Positions 1-5,292 of a stretch of 10,695 nucleotides of DNA are shown in pieces. Both the position numbers and the translations under genes were made by a program. A model generated the notes under the pieces. The model saw only the letters and a program-made list of their open reading frames with translations, was not told the DNA's origin and searched no databases. This stretch comes from an uncultured Eubacteriales bacterium (GTDB taxonomy: Bacteria; Bacillota_A; Clostridia; Lachnospirales; Lachnospiraceae). The stretch spans positions 1 to 10,695 of the forward strand of contig CADCPV010000459.1 of NCBI GenBank assembly GCA_902803345.1. Reading direction: 5' to 3'. Position 1 is the stretch's first letter. Every line of letters begins with the position of its first letter.

Positions 1-1
1 C

Positions 2-364
2 GGACGCCATGCATATCTTGCAGCCTGCACGCTGGACTTTGATGCGGCGGTCGACTGCTGGGGCGGCGGCGTGATCCAGGCGGAGACCAATGAGGCACGC
101 CCGGTTTCCCCGATCGACCTGACGGAAAACATGAGCTGCCCGCTTTTAGGCATTTTCGGAAATGACGACAGGATGCCGACGCCGGAGGAGGTAAACAAAA
201 CGGAGGAGGTACTGAAGAAATTCGGCAAGGACTATACCTTCTTCCGCTATGACGGCGCCGGACACGGCTTCTGGTATTATGATCGGCCGATGTACCGGCA
301 GGAGCAGGCGATGGATTCGCTGGAGAAGGTATACGAATTCTTTGAGAAACATCTGAGAGAATAG
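2..364 (+). CDS. Dienelactone hydrolase family protein, C-terminal part (5' end outside window)
   Basis: The frame is open from base 2 to a TAG stop at 362-364 and gives 120 residues of an alpha/beta hydrolase C-terminus. The first residues (GRHAYLAAC) look like the segment just after the family's GxCxGG nucleophile elbow, so the nucleophile itself lies just outside the window. The stretch DCWGGG resembles the YYGGG segment common in dienelactone hydrolases. GNDDRMP carries the probable catalytic Asp, and GAGHGF carries the catalytic His. Family members hydrolyse lactones or esters in the cytoplasm; the substrate here cannot be read. A GTG at 71-73 could be mistaken for a start, but the homologous reading continues upstream of it. 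The next gene starts 9 bases after the stop, which suggests an operon with the radical SAM and HAD genes. Confidence 0.85.
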   Translation, partial: GRHAYLAACTLDFDAAVDCWGGGVIQAETNEARPVSPIDLTENMSCPLLGIFGNDDRMPTPEEVNKTEEVLKKFGKDYTFFRYDGAGHGFWYYDRPMYRQEQAMDSLEKVYEFFEKHLRE

Positions 365-373
365 GGTTGTATT

Positions 374-1642
374 GTGAGTGAAACCAGTAAAAGCCGGGGC
401 TTCGCCGTCATGGCGAAGCCCGTCGGTTCTGTATGCAATTTAAGATGTCGCTACTGTTACTATCTGGACGCACCGAACCGCACTGGGGATACCGCGCAGA
501 CCGGAACTTTTCCGCTGATGACGGATGAGACGCTGGAGGTTTACGTGCGGCAGCATTTTGAAGGAAATCCGGGACCTGTCGTACAGTTTAACTGGCACGG
601 CGGAGAGCCGACAATTGCAGGGCTGGATTTCTATCGGAAGGCTGTGGATCTCCAGAAAAAGTACTGCCCCCCGGGTATGCAGTGCTGGAATAATATTCAG
701 ACGAACGGCGTGCTCCTCACGGACGAATGGTGCAGGTTCATTGCGGAGAATCATTTCGATGTGGGCCTGTCGATCGACGGCATTGAACGCGTGCACGATC
801 TGTACAGGCGAACAGCCGGAGACGAGGGATCCTTCCGCTTTGCAAAGGAAGCCTGTGAGCGGCTGATGCGTTTCGGCGTGAAGCCGGACCTTCTCTGTAC
901 GGTTACGATGGAAACCGCGAAGAATGCCGATGCCGTCTACAGAGGCCTGAAAAGCCTCCATACGGGCTGGATGCAGTTCATCCCGATCCTTGTCCGGGTC
1001 GGACTCTCGGAGGGCGAAAACACTGCGATTTCACGATCACAGGGGTATGCTGAAGGCGAAGAAACAGAGGAGCTTCTTCCCGAACCGGAAATGACAGAAG
1101 AGTCTGTCACGCCGGAGGCCTGGGGAAAGTTCCTGTGCACGGTGTTCGATGAGTGGATTTCTCACGATCTGGGGAGCACAGGCGTGCAGTTTTTCATGGA
1201 AACTCTGTCGCTTCTTTCCGGTCGGCCATCATCCCTGTGCATGCTTCAGAAGCAGTGCGGCCGCGTGCTTGTGGTGGAGCATGACGGGAGCGTCTATTCC
1301 TGTGACCACTATGTCGACCGGACACATTTTCTGGGAAACATTCACGAGCATACGCTTTCAGATCTGGCAGACTCTGCTTTCCAGGAGGATTTCGGAAGAA
1401 ACAAGGAGGACAGCCTTCCCATGCGCTGCCGGAAGTGCCCGTACCTCATGCTCTGCCGCGGGAACTGCCCGAAGGACCGGTTTTCTTCGGACGGCAGCTA
1501 TTATCTATGCGACGGTCTCCGGGTATTCTACGATCACGCAGTCCCGATGCTTCGGAAAGTCCTCGAAATGAACCGGAAAAAGGTGCCTGCGGGCACGATC
1601 ATGGCTTCGATGCGGAGCGAGCTTAAGAAAAAGAAACGCTGA
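374..1642 (+). CDS. Anaerobic sulfatase-maturating enzyme-like radical SAM/SPASM protein
   Basis: The 422-residue product matches the anSME family, which oxidises a Cys or Ser in type I sulfatases to C-alpha-formylglycine without oxygen. The radical SAM cluster is CNLRCRYC (C21, C25, C28), preceded by MAKPVGSV as in AtsB-type enzymes. NWHGGEP (73-79), IQTNG (108-112) and LSIDG (132-136) fit the barrel. The SPASM domain shows C289, C295, C310, C352, C355, C361, C365 and C379; the spacing of the first seven agrees with my recollection of Clostridium perfringens anSME. D311, just after C310, matches the proposed catalytic base. Residues 211-248 form an acidic, probably surface-exposed insert. 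The start is GTG at 374, with ATAGGG seven bases upstream; an internal ATG at 410 would drop 12 residues. No sulfatase is in the window, so the substrate is unproven; another SPASM protein-modifying role is possible. The stop overlaps the next gene by one base. Confidence 0.87.
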   Translation: MSETSKSRGFAVMAKPVGSVCNLRCRYCYYLDAPNRTGDTAQTGTFPLMTDETLEVYVRQHFEGNPGPVVQFNWHGGEPTIAGLDFYRKAVDLQKKYCPPGMQCWNNIQTNGVLLTDEWCRFIAENHFDVGLSIDGIERVHDLYRRTAGDEGSFRFAKEACERLMRFGVKPDLLCTVTMETAKNADAVYRGLKSLHTGWMQFIPILVRVGLSEGENTAISRSQGYAEGEETEELLPEPEMTEESVTPEAWGKFLCTVFDEWISHDLGSTGVQFFMETLSLLSGRPSSLCMLQKQCGRVLVVEHDGSVYSCDHYVDRTHFLGNIHEHTLSDLADSAFQEDFGRNKEDSLPMRCRKCPYLMLCRGNCPKDRFSSDGSYYLCDGLRVFYDHAVPMLRKVLEMNRKKVPAGTIMASMRSELKKKKR

Positions 1643-2292
1643 TGAGATACAAATGCCTGATTTTTGACCATGACGATACGGTTGTCGACTCCACGGCCAC
1701 GATTCACTGGCCCTGCTTTGTCGAGTACCTTGAGAAATATTTCCCCGGGAAGGAGTGCACGCTCGAAGACTACTTCGTGAAGAACTTCCATCCGGGTTTT
1801 ATTGAGATGTGCAAGGAGGATTACGGGCTCACGGATGAGGATCTTGATCTTGAGGTGCAGTACTGGCAGGACTATGTGAAAAACCACATCCCGACGGTTT
1901 ACCCGGGCATCCGGGAGATCATGGAGCGGCAGAAGGAGGCGGGCGGCCTGATTGCGGTCATCTCGCACTCCTTTGATTTTAATATTTACCGCGACTATGA
2001 GGCTAACCGGCTTCCGAAACCGGATGCAGTTTACGGCTGGGAGATTCCGCCGGAACAGCGGAAACCGAAGCCCTGGGCGGTCTTCGAGATTATGAAAAGA
2101 TATGATCTTGCACCATCCGATGTGCTGATGATCGACGATTTGAAGCCGGGCTTTGACATGGCAAAGGCCGCGGGCATTGAATTTGCCGCGGCCGGCTGGG
2201 CTTATGATGTGCCGGAAATCGAAGCGTTCATGCGCCAAAACAGCGGCCTGTACTTCAAGACCGTACAGGAGCTTTCGGACTTCCTGGCGTAA
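1642..2292 (+). CDS. HAD-superfamily hydrolase (phosphatase-like)
   Basis: The 216-residue protein has all four HAD motifs. Motif I is DHDDT (9-13), with nucleophile D9 and acid/base D11. Motif II is the Ser in VISHS (S108). Motif III is the Lys in RKPKPW (K143). Motif IV is IDDLKPG, with Mg2+ ligands D165 and D166. The helical stretch between motifs I and II (about 20-85) is a C1-type cap, as in phosphoglycolate phosphatase and beta-phosphoglucomutase relatives. It is probably a cytoplasmic phosphatase for a small phosphorylated metabolite; the substrate cannot be read. Its ATG shares one base with the TGA stop of the radical SAM gene (TGATG), so the two are likely translationally coupled. 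The TAA stop lies only five bases from the stop of the convergent malic enzyme gene. Confidence 0.9.
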   Translation: MRYKCLIFDHDDTVVDSTATIHWPCFVEYLEKYFPGKECTLEDYFVKNFHPGFIEMCKEDYGLTDEDLDLEVQYWQDYVKNHIPTVYPGIREIMERQKEAGGLIAVISHSFDFNIYRDYEANRLPKPDAVYGWEIPPEQRKPKPWAVFEIMKRYDLAPSDVLMIDDLKPGFDMAKAAGIEFAAAGWAYDVPEIEAFMRQNSGLYFKTVQELSDFLA

Positions 2293-2297
2293 AGGAT

Positions 2298-3467
2298 CTA
2301 TAGCCTTGCAACGCCGCTTTTCCGCGCGGCTTCTGCAGCTGCCGCCGCGACGGTCGGACCGACTCTCGGGTCAAAGGCGAGCGGCAGGATATATTCCGCA
2401 CTCAGTTCTTCATCCGAAACAAGTCCGGCAAGGGCGTGGGAGGAAGCAACTTTCATTTCCTCATTGATGTCCCGCGCACGTACGTCCAGCGCACCGCGGA
2501 AGAGGCCCGGGAAGGCGAGGACATTGTTGATCTGGTTCGGATGATCGGATCTGCCGGTGCCGACGACGGCTGCACCGGCTTCTTTTGCCTCATCCGGTTC
2601 GATTTCCGGGACAGGATTGGCCATTGGGAAGACAATCGCCCCTTCCGCCATAGACTGAATCATTTCTCTGGAGACAATATGCGGCGCACTGACACCGATG
2701 AAGACATCCGCACCGCAGAGCGCATCCGCGAGGGTTCCGCTGAAATTCTCCGGATTTGTCCGCGCAGCCATTTCAGCCTGCGCCGGATTCATTTCAATGC
2801 CTTCCGCGAGAATTCCGAAGCGGTCCACCATCAGAAGGTGCTCTACGCCGAGGTTCAGGATGTGTTTTCCGATCGCTATGCCGGCGGATCCGGCGCCGTT
2901 GATGACGCAGCGGACTTCCGACAGTTCCTTTTTCACGACGCGCAGCGCATTGAGAAGCGCGGCCCCGACGACGATTGCCGTTCCGTGCTGGTCGTCATGG
3001 AAAACCGGAATATCGCAGATTTCCTTTAGTCTGCGCTCAATTTCAAAGCAGCGGGGTGCAGCGATGTCCTCCAGGTTTATGCCGCCGAAGGACCCGGATA
3101 TGAGATAGATGGTCCGGACGATTTCATCAATGTCTTTTGAACGGATGCAGATCGGGAACGCGTCCACATCACCGAAAGCCTTGAAAAGCGCGCATTTTCC
3201 TTCCATGACCGGCATGCCGGCTTCCGGACCGATATCCCCTAAACCCAGGACCGCCGTACCATCCGTAATCACGGCCACAAGGTTGTGACGGCGTGTGAGA
3301 TCGAAGGATTTGTCATAGTCCTTCTGGATTTCGAGACAGGGCTGTGCGACGCCGGGTGTGTATGCAAGTGAAAGATCTTCCTTGTTTTTTACCGGAACGC
3401 GGGAGACAACTTCGATTTTGCCTTTCCATTCGCCGTGCAGGCGAAGCGATTCTTCTGCGTAGTTCAA
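2298..3467 (-). CDS. NAD(P)-dependent malic enzyme (oxaloacetate-decarboxylating)
   Basis: The enzyme oxidatively decarboxylates L-malate to pyruvate and CO2, linking C4 acids to pyruvate and supplying NAD(P)H. The start is a TTG at 3465-3467, preceded by GGGAGG with a 7-base spacer. This gives 389 residues, the usual length of the short bacterial form; extending to the ATG at 3533 adds 22 residues with no family resemblance and would run through the promoter. Visible signatures are [11 protein letters not shown] with catalytic Tyr36, [15 protein letters not shown] (66-80), MEGK with catalytic Lys91, NLEDIAAP (131-138) and FHDDQHGTA (156-164) with metal-binding acids, and the dinucleotide fold GAGSAG (191-196). 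Cofactor preference (NAD or NADP) cannot be decided by eye. It is monocistronic, with its own promoter at 3505-3533 and no obvious terminator after the stop. Confidence 0.96.
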   Translation of the reverse strand: MNYAEESLRLHGEWKGKIEVVSRVPVKNKEDLSLAYTPGVAQPCLEIQKDYDKSFDLTRRHNLVAVITDGTAVLGLGDIGPEAGMPVMEGKCALFKAFGDVDAFPICIRSKDIDEIVRTIYLISGSFGGINLEDIAAPRCFEIERRLKEICDIPVFHDDQHGTAIVVGAALLNALRVVKKELSEVRCVINGAGSAGIAIGKHILNLGVEHLLMVDRFGILAEGIEMNPAQAEMAARTNPENFSGTLADALCGADVFIGVSAPHIVSREMIQSMAEGAIVFPMANPVPEIEPDEAKEAGAAVVGTGRSDHPNQINNVLAFPGLFRGALDVRARDINEEMKVASSHALAGLVSDEELSAEYILPLAFDPRVGPTVAAAAAEAARKSGVARL

Positions 3468-3504
3468 TTTTTTTCCTCCCGGGAATAGTTTCTTTTTCCG
3501 TATC

Positions 3505-3533
3505 ACTATACACGAAGAACCGCAAAAGATCAA
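3505..3533 (-). promoter_or_regulatory. Sigma-A type promoter for malic enzyme
   Basis: On the minus strand, a TTGATC -35 box (3528-3533) is followed after exactly 17 bases by a TATAGT -10 box (3505-3510). The malic enzyme ribosome binding site (GGGAGG) lies about 25 bases further downstream. Position and spacing fit a vegetative promoter. No operator is evident. It is divergent from the rplJ promoter, with about 58 bases between the two -35 boxes. Confidence 0.7.
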
Positions 3534-3591
3534 CCGGATTCATCCGAAAGCAGATAAAAACGGAGAAAATGGGGAAATCTCAAAAACCCGC

Positions 3592-3620
3592 TTGACATTC
3601 CCCTGTACTTATGTTATAGT
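3592..3620 (+). promoter_or_regulatory. Strong sigma-A promoter of rplJ-rplL
   Basis: A consensus TTGACA -35 (3592-3597) and a TATAGT -10 (3615-3620) are separated by 17 bases. A TG dinucleotide one base before the -10 makes it an extended -10 promoter. This near-ideal arrangement is expected for ribosomal protein genes. Transcription would begin near 3626, right at the first hairpin of the L10 leader. Confidence 0.85.
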
Positions 3621-3624
3621 ACGC

Positions 3625-3751
3625 GGGTGGCTTGAAAAGCCACAGCCGAAGACAGCAGGTGTCGCAAGACGTAAGGAGAAAACGCCTGCCGAGGTTATCA
3701 AAATCTTTTCAAAGGGATTTTTGCGGCCTCGTGATCTGTCACGGGGTTTTT
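3625..3751 (+). ncRNA. Ribosomal protein L10 leader (cis-regulatory RNA)
   Basis: The untranslated leader carries the hallmark block GAAGACAGCAGGTG (3649-3661) of Gram-positive L10 leaders. A 5' hairpin pairs GTGGCTT (3627-3633) with AAGCCAC (3637-3643). The core stem pairs GCAGGTG (3655-3661) with CGCCTGC (3683-3689) and encloses a GTC-GCAA-GAC mini-hairpin with a GNRA loop (3661-3670). The core is followed by CGAGG (3690-3694) and then an intrinsic terminator. In the known class, the L10-L12 complex binds the leader and represses its own operon. Here the architecture points to transcription attenuation. The family assignment is from motif recognition, not from a covariance search. Confidence 0.88.
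3727..3751 (+). terminator. rplJ: Attenuator terminator in the L10 leader
   Basis: CCTCGTGA (3727-3734) pairs with TCACGGGG (3739-3746) across a four-base loop, including one G-T wobble, and is followed at once by five T residues. It sits upstream of the rplJ start, so it can abort transcription before the genes. Its 5' arm (CCTCG, 3727-3731) is complementary to CGAGG at 3690-3694 next to the L10-binding core, which gives a competing antiterminator. An inner stem, AAAATC (3700-3705) with GATTTT (3716-3721), would stack inside that alternative fold. Confidence 0.8.
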
Positions 3752-3791
3752 CTTTCTCCTTAAGAAATCTTTGAAGAAGGAGGGTAAGTCA

Positions 3792-4310
3792 TTGGCTAAG
3801 ATTGAAGAGAAGAAGCCGATCGTTGAGGAAATCAGCAATGTTCTTTCGGGCGCGCAGACTGCGGTTATCGTTGACCACAGAGGTCTGACGGTTGCAGAGG
3901 ACACCGAGCTTCGCAAGACTCTCAGAGATGCCGGCATTCATTACAAGGTTTACAAGAACACCTTTATCCGTTTTGCCATCAAGGGTACGGAAAATGAAGC
4001 GCTGGGTCAGCTCCTCGAAGGTCCGTCCGCACTGGCTGTCTGCAAGGAAGATGCGACGGCAGCGTCCCGTGAGCTCGTGAATTTCGCGAAGAAACATGCG
4101 AAATTAGAGATTAAGGGCGGCATGGTAGACGGAAGCTACTGTGATGCAGACAAAATCAAGGATGTTGCGAACATCCCCGGAAGAGAAATTCTTCTTGCAA
4201 GACTCTTCGGAAGCATGCAGTCCCCGATTGCGAATTTTGCCCGCGTTGTCAAGCAGATCGCAGAGAAGGACAGCGAACCCGCAGCGGAAGCTGCACCGGC
4301 AGAGGCATAA
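3792..4310 (+). CDS. rplJ: 50S ribosomal protein L10
   Basis: L10 anchors the L7/L12 dimers to the large-subunit stalk base through 23S rRNA and, in complex with L12, represses its own operon. The product opens MAKIEEKKPIVEEI, a typical L10 N-terminus, and VDHRGLTV, the LR..L..AG segment (LRKTLRDAG) and YKVYKNT follow as in the family. I choose the TTG at 3792: it has GGAGG at 3779-3783 with an 8-base spacer, gives 172 residues (usual length), and yields the conserved MAK start. The upstream TTG at 3771 would add seven unrelated residues and place the Shine-Dalgarno inside the coding region. The C-terminus is Ala/Glu/Pro-rich (EPAAEAAPAEA), as in many L10 proteins. It is followed by rplL after 74 bases. 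Confidence 0.97.
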   Translation: MAKIEEKKPIVEEISNVLSGAQTAVIVDHRGLTVAEDTELRKTLRDAGIHYKVYKNTFIRFAIKGTENEALGQLLEGPSALAVCKEDATAASRELVNFAKKHAKLEIKGGMVDGSYCDADKIKDVANIPGREILLARLFGSMQSPIANFARVVKQIAEKDSEPAAEAAPAEA

Positions 4311-4324
4311 GCCTGCTGCACCAA

Positions 4325-4341
4325 GATCGGGCGGCCTGATC
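4325..4341 (+). other. Intercistronic hairpin between rplJ and rplL
   Basis: GATCGGG (4325-4331) pairs with CCTGATC (4335-4341), with one G-T wobble and a three-base loop. No T-run follows, so it is not a terminator. The rplL Shine-Dalgarno lies 29 bases downstream. It could be a processing or mRNA-stability element helping L7/L12 exceed L10, since several L12 copies bind each L10. That role is inference. Confidence 0.35.
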
Positions 4342-4384
4342 GGAATGGACCGCAAAAACTACAATAATACGGAGGATATTTATA

Positions 4385-4762
4385 ATGGCGAAGTTAACAA
4401 CTGCTGAGTTTATCGCAGCACTCAAGGAGTTATCTGTTCTGGAACTGAACGAGCTTGTCAAGGCTTGTGAAGAAGAGTTCGGCGTTTCCGCAGCGGCAGG
4501 CGTTGTCGTAGCGGCCGGCCCGGCTGCAGCAGCCGAGGAAGTGGAAGAGAAGACCGAATTCGACGTTGAGCTGACCGAAGTCGGCCCCAACAAGGTTAAG
4601 GTTATCAAAGTTGTCCGTGAAGCTACCGGCCTCGGCCTCAAGGAAGCGAAGGACGTCGTTGACAGCGCTCCGAAGAACGTTAAGGAGCAGGTCAGCAAGG
4701 CTGAAGCTGAAGACCTCAAGGCGAAGCTCGAAGCAGAAGGCGCTAAGGTTACTCTTAAGTAA
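4385..4762 (+). CDS. rplL: 50S ribosomal protein L7/L12
   Basis: This is the multicopy stalk protein that recruits and stimulates translation GTPases. The 125-residue product shows the standard layout: N-terminal dimerisation and L10-binding helices (about 1-35, [15 protein letters not shown]), an Ala/Val-rich flexible hinge (about 36-53), and the globular C-terminal domain (about 55-125) with [28 protein letters not shown] and the [12 protein letters not shown] ending. The start is ATG at 4385, with GGAGG at 4371-4375 and a 9-base spacer. It is co-transcribed with rplJ and ends at a strong terminator. rpoB, the common downstream neighbour, is not there. Confidence 0.98.
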   Translation: MAKLTTAEFIAALKELSVLELNELVKACEEEFGVSAAAGVVVAAGPAAAAEEVEEKTEFDVELTEVGPNKVKVIKVVREATGLGLKEAKDVVDSAPKNVKEQVSKAEAEDLKAKLEAEGAKVTLK

Positions 4763-4780
4763 TCAGATACTCAGAATAAG

Positions 4781-4814
4781 AAAACCCGCGGGGAACAGTC
4801 TCCGCGGGTTTTTT
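4781..4814. terminator. Strong, probably bidirectional terminator between rplL and the CapA-like gene
   Basis: A 14-base arm (4781-4794, core CCCGCGGGG) pairs with 4799-4812 across the loop ACAG, with one wobble pair, and runs into six T residues on the plus strand. The left arm begins with AAAA, which on the minus strand becomes a T-run after the stem, so it can also stop transcription arriving from the glucosidase side. The minus-strand gene's TAA stop (4813-4815) directly abuts the stem. Confidence 0.92.
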
Positions 4815-5292
4815 ATTTGCACAGGCTTTTCAGCACTTCCATGGTAAGCGGATAGACCGCATTCATATCGTCGTTCACGACCGCAAGGTCCGCTTCCGAA
4901 AGATCTTCCCGGATATTCGCAAACAGGAAATCGTAATTCAGCGAGCCGTCCGGCTGAATCGCCTGGTTCGAAATGCCGGCGTGCATCAGCATATCGCCGA
5001 CAGCAACGAGCCGGACAGTGGCTTCGGTCTCCATCGGGACAAAACTCATCTCGATGGCTCCGCCTGTTTCGGACTCGGATTCCGCTGAAGTATCCGGGAT
5101 TTCGCCGGAGTTTCCGATGGATTCCGGATCTTCCGCGGAAGCCGTCGGGGATTCCTGAAGGGAGGAAGTGCCCGTCTCTGCCGGGTTTTTGGAAGCACCG
5201 GTGTCTGAAGAAATGCAGGAGGAGAGAAGCACCGAAGACAGCGCGAGGACTGCCGCGAATAGAAGAGCCGGGAATACGTACTTTTTTCTCAT
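4813..5292 (-). CDS. Short CapA-like lipoprotein, probably truncated
   Basis: The 159-residue product begins with a lipoprotein signal: basic MRKK, a hydrophobic run, and lipobox LSSC with Cys26 as the predicted lipidated residue. Residues 27-90 are a Ser/Glu/Thr-rich linker. From about 92 it reads VRLVAVGDMLMHAGI and later FLFANIREDLSEADLAVVN, the opening of the CapA/PgsA-type metallophosphatase-like domain linked to poly-gamma-glutamate capsule genes, including the GD and H metal-ligand positions. A full CapA domain runs for roughly 250 more residues. Here it breaks off after AVVN, and 19 unrelated-looking residues (DDMNAVYPLT through LCK) lead to a TAA stop abutting the rplL terminator. 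I infer a deletion or truncation, so activity is doubtful. The ATG overlaps the glucosidase stop in an ATGA, so it is translationally coupled. AAGGA lies 11 bases upstream. Confidence 0.75.
   Translation of the reverse strand: MRKKYVFPALLFAAVLALSSVLLSSCISSDTGASKNPAETGTSSLQESPTASAEDPESIGNSGEIPDTSAESESETGGAIEMSFVPMETEATVRLVAVGDMLMHAGISNQAIQPDGSLNYDFLFANIREDLSEADLAVVNDDMNAVYPLTMEVLKSLCK

Noticed and set aside
2166..2194. Inverted repeat GGCCGCGG...CCGCGGCC
   Set aside because: It is inside the HAD coding region over ordinary Ala/Gly codons and far from any gene boundary; probably chance in GC-rich DNA.
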